From: Methanosarcina sp. MTP4
GTDB lineage: Archaea; Halobacteriota; Methanosarcinia; Methanosarcinales; Methanosarcinaceae
Length of the DNA stretch: 64,000 nucleotides
NCBI RefSeq assembly: GCF_000970045.1
Contig: NZ_CP009505.1
Span: 1,984,001-2,048,000, forward strand
Direction: 5' to 3'
Under the pieces are notes generated by a model that saw only the letters and a program-made list of their open reading frames with translations, made no database searches and had not been told where the DNA came from. Of the stretch, positions 1-9,182 are shown in pieces; position 1 is the first letter of the stretch, and every line of letters begins with the position of its first letter. The position numbers were made by a program, and so were the translations under genes.

Positions 1-15
1 GAGGTAGTTCAGGGA

Positions 16-1470
16 ATGAAAAAATACGATGTAATTGTTGTCGGGGCGGGTGTCAGCGGGCTCCTGGCTGCGCTTACGCTTTCCAAGCACGGGAAAAAGG
101 TACTGGTCCTCGAGAAAAACAGGAACATTGGGGGAAACTGTAACAGCTATATGGTAGATGGCTTCCAGGTGGATACCGGAGCCCATGCCATAACCCATCT
201 CCATGAGGGGCCCCTCAGGAGACTCATGGACAACTACTTTGACTACCTGCCGGTTTTCGAAGACTACGGGCACTACTATGTTCGGACAGAAAACTCCTTT
301 ACCAAAGTCCCTTCAAACCTGAAGGATTTCGTTACTTTCGACGTACTCCCGAGAAAGGACAGGCTCATGCTTTCCCAGGCGATTACGAAAGCCCTGACCC
401 TTTCAACTTTCGGGGTTGACCTTTCGGGGCAGTCCGTGTATGATTACCTGCCAAGGACCCTTTCCAAAGATACCTGTGATTTCGTGGACACTATTTCGGG
501 CTTCCTTTCCGGCAGGTCCATGAAAGAGACATCAGCTTACCGGATCCTTACAGGCAGCAGTTTTGTGAGGGACAGCATAACCCAGGAACAATTCGGTGAA
601 ATGATCGGGAGAATGGAACCCAGAAAAAGGCAGTCCACAGAGTCCATTCTGGCTTCCCTGCTTCCCCTGAACCTGCACTCTTCCCTCCAGGCCCGGATGA
701 ACAGGGTTTCCCAGCCCTTCACGTCCCTGGAAAGGCTTGCCACTAACAGGGTTAACTATTCCCAGGGCTATCCCAGGAAGGGCCTTAAATCCCTCCTTAA
801 CGCCATAATCTATTCCCTCCCGGACCTGGTAGAAATCAAGACCGAGTGTGAGGTAACAGGCATCCAGGTGCAGGATGGTAAGGTTGCAGGCGTTGAAGCC
901 GATGAAGCCTACTCCGCAGAAATTGTCATCTATACCGGATTTTCAACCGACCTCCCGAACCTAATGAGGGATCTGCCTTCGGATTACCTGGAAAACCTGA
1001 AGGGGATCGTCCACACCAAAAGCCTCACAATCTGGCTGGGTCTGCAAAAAAACCTTCCAGAGTTTAACTATATCGGTTCCGAGATCTGGTTCAAGGACTT
1101 TGCTTACTGGGCCATGCCTACCAGCAACTATGACCCTTCCCTTGCCCCGAAGGACAGGCAGCTCGTGGGCTTTTCCTTTGTAATCGACGAACACAGAAGT
1201 GAGAAACACGAGGTCAGGAAGGCCTATGATACGATTTATCGGGCTCTTCCGAACATCGAGCAGCAAATAGTGATGAAGCATGAGCAGATAATGATCCCCG
1301 AAAAAGCCGCAGTTACTATTGACGGAAAATTCGCGGACATTCGTACTCCTGTAAAGAACCTCTACATTGCTGGTACGGATACCGATAAGCGCAGTATGGG
1401 GATCACCAGAGCCTCCTATTCGATAATTGAACTCCTGAAAATCCTGAATGATGATGGGATACTTCACTGA
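16..1470 (+). CDS. FAD-dependent oxidoreductase, phytoene desaturase/CrtI-like
   Basis: Complete 484-residue protein. The N-terminus carries a dinucleotide-binding fold (GAGVSGLLAA, then an acidic VLEKN end of the second strand, then GGNCNS), typical of the amine oxidase/phytoene desaturase superfamily. The C-terminal motif NLYIAGTDTDKRSMGITRA is the usual second FAD contact. A GAGGT ribosome site lies just ahead of the ATG. Members oxidise or isomerise C-C bonds of isoprenoids or other lipids; the substrate cannot be told here. No carotenoid gene is adjacent. Its downstream neighbour encodes a Rieske protein, separated by a repeat-rich spacer, so the two need not be co-transcribed. Confidence 0.85.
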   Translation: MKKYDVIVVGAGVSGLLAALTLSKHGKKVLVLEKNRNIGGNCNSYMVDGFQVDTGAHAITHLHEGPLRRLMDNYFDYLPVFEDYGHYYVRTENSFTKVPSNLKDFVTFDVLPRKDRLMLSQAITKALTLSTFGVDLSGQSVYDYLPRTLSKDTCDFVDTISGFLSGRSMKETSAYRILTGSSFVRDSITQEQFGEMIGRMEPRKRQSTESILASLLPLNLHSSLQARMNRVSQPFTSLERLATNRVNYSQGYPRKGLKSLLNAIIYSLPDLVEIKTECEVTGIQVQDGKVAGVEADEAYSAEIVIYTGFSTDLPNLMRDLPSDYLENLKGIVHTKSLTIWLGLQKNLPEFNYIGSEIWFKDFAYWAMPTSNYDPSLAPKDRQLVGFSFVIDEHRSEKHEVRKAYDTIYRALPNIEQQIVMKHEQIMIPEKAAVTIDGKFADIRTPVKNLYIAGTDTDKRSMGITRASYSIIELLKILNDDGILH

Positions 1471-1496
1471 TACGGAGCTTTTCTACATCATCTTTT

Positions 1497-1640
1497 TTAG
1501 TTTTCTTTTTTAGTTTTCTTTTTTAGTTTTCTTTTTTAGTTTTCTTTTTTAGTTTCCTTTTTTAGTTTCCTTTTTCAGTCTCTTTATTCAGCCTCTTTAT
1601 TCAGTCTCCTTTTTCAATCTCCTTTTTCATCATCTCTCAT
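1497..1640. repeat. Pyrimidine-rich 13-nt tandem repeat
   Basis: About five exact copies of a 13-nt unit (agttttctttttt) decay downstream into related TTTCAGTCTCC blocks. It fills most of the 290-bp spacer after the oxidoreductase gene. The T-rich top strand could act as an archaeal termination region, but no hairpin is visible. Confidence 0.8.
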
Positions 1641-1760
1641 TTTCCGCAACCTTTATTTCAGCTTGAGCTTTTCCCTTCTCCGGCAAAAGCTTATATCGGG
1701 CTCCCCGGCTAATAATAAGCAGGGAATAAAATCCCGGAAAGGGTTGAAGGTGTGTGGTAA

Positions 1761-2126
1761 ATGGTATCTGATAAGACATCAGGAAAAATCTCCGGAACCA
1801 GTGGTACATCCGGTTTTGAGCCTCCCTGGCATTATGCGGCTGAGGAAAGCGGATTGAAAGAAGGAATTCTCCATCTTGTGGAACTTGAAGGAAAAGGTAT
1901 ACTCTTCATTAAAATAGAGGGCAAAATTTACGCATTTTTAAATACCTGTCCCCATGCACACTGTCCGCTGGACAGGGGCGTGCTCGAAGATCATGAACTT
2001 AAGTGCATCTGCCATGGAAGGAGGTTTGACATCAGGACCGGGGAATGCCTGAACGACAGTCTTGAATTAAAGAAGGTTGAGTGGAAACTTGAAGGCGGAA
2101 AAATAGGGGTAAAGCTCGATAAATAA
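1761..2126 (+). CDS. Rieske [2Fe-2S] domain protein
   Basis: A 121-residue single-domain protein. Both Rieske cluster boxes are present: CPHAHC (Cys63, His65) and CICHG (Cys82, His85), the C-x-H and C-x-x-H ligand pairs. The first 25 residues are Ser/Thr/Gly-rich and without a membrane anchor, so it is more like a soluble ferredoxin-type Rieske protein of oxygenase or reductase systems than a cytochrome bc subunit. An AAGGTG ribosome site precedes the ATG. Its redox partner is unknown; the FAD oxidoreductase upstream is on the same strand but separated by about 290 bp. Confidence 0.88.
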   Translation: MVSDKTSGKISGTSGTSGFEPPWHYAAEESGLKEGILHLVELEGKGILFIKIEGKIYAFLNTCPHAHCPLDRGVLEDHELKCICHGRRFDIRTGECLNDSLELKKVEWKLEGGKIGVKLDK

Positions 2127-2267
2127 TTTTTCAACGAACTTTATGTTACCAATTATTATGTTATGTGACAAGATTAACCTATTTAGATGAAGCTCATGGA
2201 ATTTAATTTAAGTTTAAGCTCTTTATATTGCAGCCCATAATATTAAATTTTTCAGGGAGGAAAGAAA

Positions 2268-2534
2268 ATTAGCAATCTGTCCGAAAATTCAGGGACTTTA
2301 AGCCTGGTATGCGGGCTTGTAAGCATATTCTTTTCCCTGTCTTTCTTGCTGGGAATCGGGAGCGTATTTCTAACATCTTTTGCGATACCTTTTGCTTTCA
2401 TAGGCATTGTTCTTGCCAGGGCACGCCTGAAAAAAGGACCTGATAGTGTAGCAAGGGCAGGACTTATTGCCAGTGTTTTCGGTTTTTTGCTGAACCTCGC
2501 TTCGTTTGCACTCTTCCTGCTGTTTTTCCGATAA
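2268..2534 (+). CDS. Small membrane protein (DUF4190-like), apparent ATT start
   Basis: Reading from ATT at 2268 gives 88 residues with two hydrophobic segments separated by the charged loop ARARLKKGPDSVARAG, the layout of small DUF4190-type membrane proteins. The only standard start in the frame (TTG at 2346) would cut off most of the first hydrophobic segment (LVCGLVSIFFSLSFLL). A strong GGGAGG ribosome site at 2255-2260 is spaced correctly for ATT at 2268, so initiation at this near-cognate codon is the best reading; a sequencing error in the start codon is the alternative. Function unknown. Confidence 0.6.
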   Translation: MSNLSENSGTLSLVCGLVSIFFSLSFLLGIGSVFLTSFAIPFAFIGIVLARARLKKGPDSVARAGLIASVFGFLLNLASFALFLLFFR

Positions 2535-2610
2535 ATCCCTTTATCCGGGCCTCAGGAATCTATCCATAATATATTTATATTGAGTTCTTTTTTTCTGCGT
2601 CTACTAGCGT

Positions 2611-2626
2611 AATTTATATATATGAA
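2611..2626 (+). promoter_or_regulatory. Probable TATA box of mtmCB
   Basis: AATTTATATATATG is the best TATA-like stretch upstream of mtmC, about 85 bp before its ATG. It implies a leader of roughly 60 nt. Methylamine methyltransferase genes in these archaea are strongly regulated by substrate, and the leader could hold such control; no operator was recognised. Confidence 0.5.
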
Positions 2627-2703
2627 TAAAGTGGGAATAAGATTCCGTAATCCGTTCGCGTAGCTCAGGGCAAAATGCAAAAATAAATATGGAGGATTCA
2701 AAA

Positions 2704-3357
2704 ATGGCAAACGAAGAAATTTTTGACAAACTTTGCGACTCTGTCGTTAATCAGGATATCGCAGGATGTGTACAGTTAACCCGGGAATCCCTTGATGCAG
2801 GAATTCCGGCACTTGATATTATCACAAAGGGCCTTTCCCCAGGAATGAAAATCGTAGGGGAAAAGTTCGAGGCTGCTGAAATCTTCCTTCCCCAGATTAT
2901 GATGTCTGCAAAAGCAATGAGCGGGGCAATGGAAATCCTTACTCCCGAACTTGAGAAGACCAGGAAGGAAGGAGAAGAAACCGGGCTTGCAATCACTTTT
3001 GTTGCAGAAGGGGACATCCACGACATCGGACACCGCCTTGTCTCAACCATGCTCGGAGCAAATGGTTTCGATATCCTTGACCTCGGAACCGACGTTCTCA
3101 ACGAGACTGTTGTAGAAGAGGTTGCAAAGCACAAGGGAGAAAAAGTCATTCTTGTAGGTTCCGCCCTTATGACCACCTCCATGCTCGGCCAGAAGGACCT
3201 CATGGATCTGCTCAGGGAAGAAAACCTGAGAGACAGCGTAAAGTGCATGTTCGGAGGAGCCCCTGTTTCTGACGGCTGGATCGAAGAAATCGGAGCAGAC
3301 GCAACCGCAGAGAACGCTGCAGAAGCCGCAAAAGTAGCACTTGAAGTTATGAAATAA
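2704..3357 (+). CDS. mtmC: Monomethylamine corrinoid protein MtmC
   Basis: A 217-residue corrinoid protein that accepts the methyl group from monomethylamine via MtmB and passes it to the coenzyme M methyltransferase MtbA. The N-terminal half is the helical Met-synthase-like cap; the second half is the B12-binding fold, with D104-x-H106-x-x-G109 (GDIHDIG) providing the lower axial histidine to cobalt, and later GSALMTTSM and GGAPVSDGWIEEIGAD. The ATG at 2704 is chosen because GGAGG lies just before it. mtmB follows after 15 bp, so the two are co-transcribed. Assignment to MtmC rather than MtbC or MttC rests on this pairing. Confidence 0.93.
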   Translation: MANEEIFDKLCDSVVNQDIAGCVQLTRESLDAGIPALDIITKGLSPGMKIVGEKFEAAEIFLPQIMMSAKAMSGAMEILTPELEKTRKEGEETGLAITFVAEGDIHDIGHRLVSTMLGANGFDILDLGTDVLNETVVEEVAKHKGEKVILVGSALMTTSMLGQKDLMDLLREENLRDSVKCMFGGAPVSDGWIEEIGADATAENAAEAAKVALEVMK

Positions 3358-3372
3358 TCGGGGGAACCAGAC

Positions 3373-4749
3373 ATGACATTCAGAAAATCATTTGATTGCT
3401 ACGATTTCTACGACAGAGCAAAAGTCGGTGAGAAATGCACCCAGGACGACTGGGACCTCATGACAATTCCCATGAAGTCCATGGAGCTTAAGCAGAAGTA
3501 CGGGCTTGACTTCAAGGGAGAGATCATCCCTACCGACAAGGACATGATGGAAAAGCTCTTCCAGGCAGGGTTTGAGATGCTCCTCGACTGCGGTATCTAC
3601 TGTACTGACACCCACAGGATCGTCAAGTACACCGAAGAAGAGATCTGGGACGCACTCAACAACATCCAGACGGAATTCACCCTCGGGACCGGTAGGGATT
3701 CAGTTCAGTTCAAGAAGAGAAGCATCGGAGACAAGAGGAAGCCAATTGTCCAGGGAGGTCCTACCGGGTCCCCGATTTCCGAAGAAGTCTTCATGCCAGT
3801 CCACATGAGCTACGCCCTGGAAAAGGAAGTAGACACCATTGTAGACGGTGTTATGACCTCCGTCCGCGGCAAGCCTCCAATTCCGGGAAGCCCCTATGAA
3901 GTCCTGGCATCAAAGACCGAAACCAGGCTCATCAAGCAGGCAGCAGCAATGGCCGGCAGGCCAGGCATGGGCATATAGGGCCCTGAGACCTCCCTGTCCG
4001 CTCAGGGAAACATTGCCTCTGACTGCTACGGTGGACAGATCTCCTCTGACAGCCACGAAGTCTCCCAGCTCAACGAGCTGAAGATCGACCTCGATGCAAT
4101 CGCAGTAATTGCTCACTACAAAGGCAACAGCGATATTATCATGGACGAACAGATGCCAATCTTTGGCGGATACGCCGGCGGCATTGAAGAGACCACAATC
4201 GTGGACATTGCAACCCACATCAACGCATTCGTCATGAGCAGCGCAAGCTGGCACCTTGACGGCCCTGTCCACATCCGCTGGGGATCCACCAACACCAGGG
4301 AAACCCTGACAATCGCAGGCTGGGCATGTGCAACTATCTCCGAGTTTACAGACATCCTCTCCGGGAACCAGTACTACCCATGTGCAGGCCCCTGTACCGA
4401 GATGTGTCTCCTCGAAGCTTCCGCCCAGTCCATGACTGACACCGCTTCAGGCCGTGAAATCCTCTCCGGTGTGGCAGCCGCAAAGGGTGTCGTCACCGAC
4501 AAGACCACAGGTATGGAAGCCAGGATGATGGGAGAAGTCGCAAGGGCAACCGCAGGCATGGACATCGCAGAAGTCAACGGAATCCTCGACAAGCTCGTCG
4601 GCCTCTACGAGAAGAACTATGCAAACGCACCCGCAGGCAAGACCTTCCAGGAATGCTACGACGTTAAGACCGTAACACCCACGGACGAATACATGCAGGT
4701 CTACGACGGAGCAAGGAAGCAGCTCGAAGACCTCGGACTCGTATTCTAA
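3373..4749 (+). CDS. mtmB: Monomethylamine methyltransferase MtmB, pyrrolysine protein
   Basis: 458 residues when the in-frame TAG at 3976-3978 is read as pyrrolysine at position 202. The sequence is continuous across the codon (GRPGMGI-Pyl-GPETSLS), and both halves belong to MtmB, a TIM barrel that uses pyrrolysine to present methylamine to the Co(I) of MtmC. The first half ends at residue 201 and the second half has no start of its own, so this is one gene and not a split pair. It ends at a TAA. It is the second gene of the mtmCB operon and is followed by a terminator-like hairpin. Similar gene pairs are often duplicated in Methanosarcina genomes. Confidence 0.96.
3976..3978 (+). other. TAG codon for pyrrolysine in mtmB
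   Basis: The amber codon sits at codon 202 of mtmB, inside the conserved GMGI/GPETS context of the family. It is read by tRNA-Pyl (pylT) charged by PylS, neither of which is encoded in this window. Confidence 0.95.
3981..4007 (+). promoter_or_regulatory. Stem-loop just after the pyrrolysine codon (PYLIS-like)
   Basis: CCCTGAG at 3981-3987 pairs perfectly with CTCAGGG at 4001-4007 around a 13-nt loop, starting two bases after the TAG. A hairpin in this position has been proposed as the PYLIS element in mtmB. In vivo the need for it appears partial, so this is a structural note more than a proven signal. Confidence 0.6.
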
Positions 4750-4776
4750 ACTGATAATTTCAGAAACTTTCAGAGC

Positions 4777-4810
4777 CGGATCCGGACATCCGGGTCCGAG
4801 CACCTTTTTT
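4777..4810 (+). terminator. Terminator-like hairpin after mtmB
   Basis: A ten-base-pair GC-rich stem (CGGATCCGGA with TCCGGGTCCG, one G-T wobble) about 30 bp after the mtmB stop is followed by a run of six T residues at 4805-4810. Confidence 0.65.
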
Positions 4811-4915
4811 CGGATCAAACTTCTGTCCTGTTGCTGTGAGTGAAAATAGATAATTGGATGATTTACTATTTGGACTTTTTAGCTTTCCTGTTCTTTTGCC
4901 GAACCTCTGATGCAG

Positions 4916-5134
4916 TTAATACATATAGTCAAGCCTTAATTTGTTAGCTACCGGGAAGCCGAGGCAAATACAGCCGTTTTCTTCACTTATGCCCCCTCTC
5001 TTGCTTATCGTCTCAAAGCAGTAGCCACCTTTTTCCCCGCATTCGACCCAGGAAGGGCAGGACGGGCAAATGCACATTGATATGACCATTTCTTCCCGTT
5101 TTTTCAACTCTTCAGGACTTATTTCTCCTCCCAT
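4916..5134 (-). CDS. DUF2769 cysteine-rich protein
   Basis: A 72-residue protein (78 if the upstream ATG at 5152 is used) with the pattern CICPSCPSW, ECGEKGGYCF and NGCICLGFPV. I recognise this as the DUF2769 family, small proteins frequent in Methanosarcina with conserved cysteines likely to bind a metal or FeS cluster. The ATG at 5134 is preferred because a GGGGGAT stretch precedes it at ribosome-site distance. It is convergent with mtmB. Function unknown. Confidence 0.8.
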   Translation of the reverse strand: MGGEISPEELKKREEMVISMCICPSCPSWVECGEKGGYCFETISKRGGISEENGCICLGFPVANKLRLDYMY

Positions 5135-5152
5135 ATTATCCCCCTTTCTCAC

Positions 5153-5628
5153 AACTGTTGTTGCAAGGTGTCAACCTACCGAATTTAACGTACCGAATTT
5201 TTTGTAAAGACGGTATTTGGGGTGCGAAAAAAACGTTATTAGGGGATTTCTGAAAAGATGGTGTACAGGGTTTTTCTAAAGACGGAAATTCAGGAAAGGT
5301 TATGATGGGGTGGTACTCACAAGCGAACGGAACGGACAGGAAGAAGGGATGAACCTATCCATCTAGAGTAATCGTTGTGATTCTCGTGTGTGTGTGTGAA
5401 ATGAGGCTTCGAGGTCCGCTTGCAAGCAACCGGTATCTTATTACCGTAAAATATTATTTAAAGCTTTTTATCATTTCTTGAAATTGTATAGGAAGTTCTT
5501 TTCATGTAAGATTTTTCATTGAACTGAGGGAGACCAAAGGGAAAACCCTGCCCTGTTTCTTACATGGCAAAGCTAATATCCTCACACGGCAATACTCTTA
5601 TGCAAAAGTAGAACTTGGGGGATGCAGG
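5153..5628. other. Intergenic spacer before the 23-residue-repeat gene cluster
   Basis: About 475 bp without a supported gene. It contains a short TG microsatellite near 5388-5398 and an AT-rich stretch (AAAATATTATTTAAAGC near 5448-5464) that could be the promoter of the following gene. The frame of the next gene stays open some way upstream of its proposed start, but with no homology to the paralogs there. Confidence 0.5.
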
Positions 5629-6510
5629 ATTCTTCCGCTGGATGAAACCGAAGCTTTTGAAATGGGAATGGCTGCAGTCAATGAAGGAAGCGAAGCTGAG
5701 GTCATACAACTTCTGAATTACCTGAATGAAATTGCGGTTAAGTATGCCGGGGAAGGCAAGGAAGCCGATACCAGGAGAATAGTTGAGTACATAAAGGATA
5801 TCGGAAGAGCAGCAGCTTTAAAGCGGCTGGAAATGGCAGCTATTACCTCACTCCTGCTCCTGGCCCCGGTTGCAAAGGAAGCCTGCAGGCAGCAGATGGA
5901 AAGTATCCTTGTAAGCATTGCCCTGGCGATCGGGGAGGTCGGAAAAGCTGCGGGAGAGCAGAAGCTTGAAGTTCCCGCAAAGGTGGCTGCTTCCTGCCTG
6001 GGAGAAATGGGGAACACGGCGGCTTGCAGGAAACTGAAAAAAGAAACAATAGCGGTTATTTTTTCCCTGGGGGAGATCGGAAAAAGCGTAACCCAGCAGA
6101 AACTCGGGGACGCTGCGGAAAGCACGCTAGCCTGGCTGGGGATTACCGGGAAAGTTGCCGCAAGCCAGAATTTTGAGGCCGCTGCGCTCAATGCCGAGCT
6201 CCTCCTGCAGGAACTGGGGTCCAATGCGATTGAAAAGGACCTGAAGAAGGCTGCTGAAGCAACTGCCCGTTCCCTGGAGGGCATAGGGCGAGTTGCAGAT
6301 GAACAGGGGCTTAAAAAGGCCCGTTTGCAGGCAGCATATTCCCTGGAGACGATCAAATTTGACGCCGATGACCGCTACCTTATGAGCGCTTCCATCATTG
6401 CAGGGGTAGCTCTCCAGTATTTTGAGAAGTTTGAAACGGAAAAGGAAGGGGTAAGCCGCAAGAAAACCCGTAATGTAAAGAGACGGTTCCCGGAAGGGAA
6501 TGCCGAATAA
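5629..6510 (+). CDS. 23-residue helical repeat protein 1, apparent ATT start
   Basis: Reading from ATT at 5629 gives 293 residues. From about residue 25 to the end it consists of about ten back-to-back 23-residue units, e.g. LEVPAKVAASCLGEMGN followed by TAACRK, with hydrophobic residue 1, Leu12, Glu14, Gly16, Lys17 and Ala19 preferred; each should form one or two helices of an alpha-solenoid. The conserved head LPLDETEAFEMGM aligns position by position with the starts of the four downstream paralogs only if ATT is the first codon, and GGGGGAT lies just upstream. The next ATG (5662) would remove this head. There is no signal peptide. The tail is basic (RKKTRNVKRR). Function unknown. Confidence 0.7.
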   Translation: MLPLDETEAFEMGMAAVNEGSEAEVIQLLNYLNEIAVKYAGEGKEADTRRIVEYIKDIGRAAALKRLEMAAITSLLLLAPVAKEACRQQMESILVSIALAIGEVGKAAGEQKLEVPAKVAASCLGEMGNTAACRKLKKETIAVIFSLGEIGKSVTQQKLGDAAESTLAWLGITGKVAASQNFEAAALNAELLLQELGSNAIEKDLKKAAEATARSLEGIGRVADEQGLKKARLQAAYSLETIKFDADDRYLMSASIIAGVALQYFEKFETEKEGVSRKKTRNVKRRFPEGNAE

Positions 6511-6647
6511 ACTTCATTAAAAGGGAAAACAGCAGTTTGGAGAGGTCCCGGACACTTGCATTTCCCTGTAAAGGAGCATGGAAACTGCCAGATAACCCGG
6601 AAGCCAGCTCCATTCCGCGCCTGGTGATATCTTAAAGAGGATCATAC

Positions 6648-7487
6648 ATGTCTATCTTGAATGAGGCAAGGGCTACAGACCTTGGTTTAAGTTCGGTTAA
6701 GGAAAAGGATGAATTGGGGGTGCTCAGGTCTATCGATTTCCTGACCGAGCGCGGGACAGAATACATAAACAAAAGGCTGGAAACAGATGCCAAGAGAGCT
6801 GTGACCTGTATAAAAAATATTGGGAACGCTGCCGCTCTTCAAAGGATGGAAGCCGGGGTTTTCATCTCCCTTATCTCCTTGGGCCGGATGGCAAAAGCTG
6901 CCAGGGGAAAGGAGATGACAGATACAAGCCAGAGTATTCTGTATTCCCTCTGTGCAGTCGGAAAAGCTGCAGCCGGACAGGGGATGGAAGCTGCGGTAAG
7001 GGTTGTGGTGGCATACCTGGGAGAAATAGTTAATTCCGCCTCCGTGCAAGATAAGAAAAGTGAAGCTTTGACTGCGGCCCTGGCTCTTGGGGTGGTAGGT
7101 ACGAGCGTGTGCAAGAATTCCGCTTCAGGGGGTCCGGATAACGGAGGAATTATTCCCGTTATGCCGGGAATTTTGCTGTCCCCGCCGCTTCATGAGGATG
7201 CATCCTTTATTTCAGACGATTTTTCTGAAGTTTTCGGGTTTGCACTTACCCATTCCGAGAATGGAGGTTCGCAGGAAGGTGAGCCTTTCCTTTCAGAAAG
7301 TGAGCCTCAGAAAGTCGAAAACGAAGCCCTTGATAATGCTGTTATCCGGGCTGCTCATTCCCTTGAGAACATGAGAATCGAAACTGACGAGAAATACATG
7401 ATAAGTCATGTACTTATGGCAAAAATCTCCCTTGAAGTTTTTAATTGCACCGAAATGATAAATGAAGCAGAAAGCCTGGACAAATAA
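6648..7487 (+). CDS. 23-residue helical repeat protein 2, with linker
   Basis: 279 residues, second of five tandem paralogs. It shares the head (MSILNEARATDLGL) and the 23-residue units (e.g. MEAAVRVVVAYLGEIVNSA), but after about five units the repeats are replaced by some 70 residues of Gly/Pro/Ser/Glu-rich linker (about residues 158-226). It ends with the family's C-terminal cap (AAHSLENMRIETDEKY). The central units have therefore been lost or replaced. AGAGGAT precedes the ATG. No enzymatic motif or membrane segment. Function unknown. Confidence 0.78.
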   Translation: MSILNEARATDLGLSSVKEKDELGVLRSIDFLTERGTEYINKRLETDAKRAVTCIKNIGNAAALQRMEAGVFISLISLGRMAKAARGKEMTDTSQSILYSLCAVGKAAAGQGMEAAVRVVVAYLGEIVNSASVQDKKSEALTAALALGVVGTSVCKNSASGGPDNGGIIPVMPGILLSPPLHEDASFISDDFSEVFGFALTHSENGGSQEGEPFLSESEPQKVENEALDNAVIRAAHSLENMRIETDEKYMISHVLMAKISLEVFNCTEMINEAESLDK

Positions 7488-7940
7488 GGTTTTTAGCGTC
7501 TCCTTACACCCTTTCACCTGACAATCCCATTTTCCTGGCAGCTGAGTATTCCAGGCTTTACCCTGCCGGGAATATTTTACGATCCCCCGACAGGAAGATA
7601 TTTTATACTCTCCTCAGTTATTTCCCTATTTCCTGACGGGGATTTCCCTATTTTCTGACCGATATTTTGCGATTTCTCGCGTTAAAACCCTCGTCCCGAT
7701 GGCTGCCTTTTGGAAGCTCAGACCGGGTGATAAAGCCGTATCTTTATACTCTGGGCATTTTCGTGCTATATAGCAACACTAATAACCTCAGAACTTCATA
7801 GAGTAGGCAGGAAACAAAACCGTACACTTATTATATTTATTTATCTGACTGGGGCGCAGAAGCATTCAGCAGGCTGAGACTCAAAAACATCTAAATAATT
7901 CATAATAGTTTGACAAACCTGACAAGAGGGGAAAAAGAAA
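7488..7940. other. Intergenic spacer between repeat-protein genes 2 and 3
   Basis: About 450 bp without a supported gene. Several imperfect copies of a motif like TTTCCCTATTTCCTGACGGG occur near 7560-7670. TATTATATTTATTTATC near 7831-7846 is a plausible TATA region for the next gene, suggesting its own promoter. Confidence 0.5.
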
Positions 7941-8825
7941 ATGATAACATTGAATGAAGCGGATGCCATGGAGGTAGGCTTAACCTCGGTTGAAGAGGGG
8001 GATGAGAGCCGGGTTTTCCAGGCACTGGACTCCCTTACAGGAATTGCGGTAGACTTCATAACGGAAAATGAAGGGGCCGATGCCGAGAGGGTCATCTTCT
8101 CCATCGATGAGATCGCGGAGTTGGCTGCGGAGGCAAAACTCGAACTCGTTACGATCAATTCCATTCTGGCTATGGGGAACCTGGCAAAGGCAGCAGCAGA
8201 AAAGGGCTTTGAGTCCACAGTGGGAAAAACCGTTGTTTCGATAGGAAAACTCGGGAAGAAGGCTGTGAAAAGCGACCTCGGGACCGCCTCAAAGGTTGCG
8301 GTAACGACCCTGATGGAGATCAGAAAAGCCTCTTCCGGGCAGAGGGGTACGGAAGAAACGGTTACCATGGCTTTGCTCTTCAGGGAAATAGGCCTGGTTG
8401 CGGGCAAACGGGACATGAAAGAAGCGCTGATAAATGTGCTGACTTTCCTTGGAGAGGTCGGAAGAAATGTTGCCGGAGAAGGGCTTGAGACCGAATCTCT
8501 CAGTGTACTCCTTCTGCTGGAGGAACTTGGCGCGCTGGCTTCGGAAAAATACTTTGATGAAGCTCTCAGTTCAACCGCCATCTCGGTTGAAGAGATCGGA
8601 AAACTTTCCCTGAAGAAGGACATGCAGGGGGCTTTCCTACAGAGCCAGTGGACGCTTGAGACTTTAAAAGTTCAGGCTGAAGAAAATGTCCTGACGAATT
8701 CTTCTATTGTGACGGAACTTGCCCTTGAAAACTTCGAAAGTGAAGGAGTTGCTGAAACAGATGAAAGCCTGGAGAAGCTGCAGAAAGTAAAGGAATTGCA
8801 TGAAAAGATCCTTTCCGGAATGTGA
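7941..8825 (+). CDS. 23-residue helical repeat protein 3
   Basis: 294 residues, the most regular member of the five-gene family. After the head MITLNEADAMEVGL it runs in nearly perfect 23-residue register for about ten units (LELVT.., FESTV.., LGTAS.., GTEET.., MKEAL.., LETES.., FDEAL.., MQGAF..), most carrying Leu12-x-Glu14-Ile/Leu15-Gly16-Lys17. AGAGGGG precedes the ATG. It is predicted soluble and fully helical. The resemblance to HEAT/ARM solenoids is one of style only; the unit is shorter than a HEAT repeat (37-47 residues). Function unknown. Confidence 0.8.
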   Translation: MITLNEADAMEVGLTSVEEGDESRVFQALDSLTGIAVDFITENEGADAERVIFSIDEIAELAAEAKLELVTINSILAMGNLAKAAAEKGFESTVGKTVVSIGKLGKKAVKSDLGTASKVAVTTLMEIRKASSGQRGTEETVTMALLFREIGLVAGKRDMKEALINVLTFLGEVGRNVAGEGLETESLSVLLLLEELGALASEKYFDEALSSTAISVEEIGKLSLKKDMQGAFLQSQWTLETLKVQAEENVLTNSSIVTELALENFESEGVAETDESLEKLQKVKELHEKILSGM

Positions 8826-9182
8826 AAATAGAAGAAATTGAGGAGATAAGTTTTCCTTTTCCTTTCCCTTTTCTTCTTCTTTCATTCAAGTTCTTTCCTT
8901 TCTACCTTTTTTCTTTTCTGGCCCCCCTTTATTCCTTTATCCCTTTAATTTACCCTTCTTTTTCTCCCTTCTCGCCTTTCCTCCCGCCTTCTCCTTCTTT
9001 ACTTTTTCGTTTTGGTGTCTTTTTTTCTCATTATTTCTTCCGTTTTCTTTCCCTATTCTGGAATATGTCCCCCTTGCCGGGGTTGCTGCGTTTAACAGGA
9101 CAAAAAAATGGAGGAAAATGAAAAATTTAATATCCTGCCCGGTCATAATTTATAGTAAAGGCTGCGGAATTGGAGGTGAAGT
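8826..9182. other. Pyrimidine-rich spacer between repeat-protein genes 3 and 4
   Basis: About 350 bp dominated by C/T tracts on the top strand (8850-9060), with no supported gene. The T-rich tract may terminate the upstream gene. A TTTAATATCC stretch near 9125 may be the promoter of gene 4. Confidence 0.5.

Noticed and set aside
2641-2700. Possible tRNA-like GCGTAGCTCAGGGC block before mtmC
   Set aside because: It has no matching acceptor, anticodon or T arm; it is the mtmCB leader.
4141-4749. Second half of mtmB as an independent gene starting at ATG 4141
   Set aside because: The protein family continues unbroken across the TAG, and there is no ribosome site before 4141.
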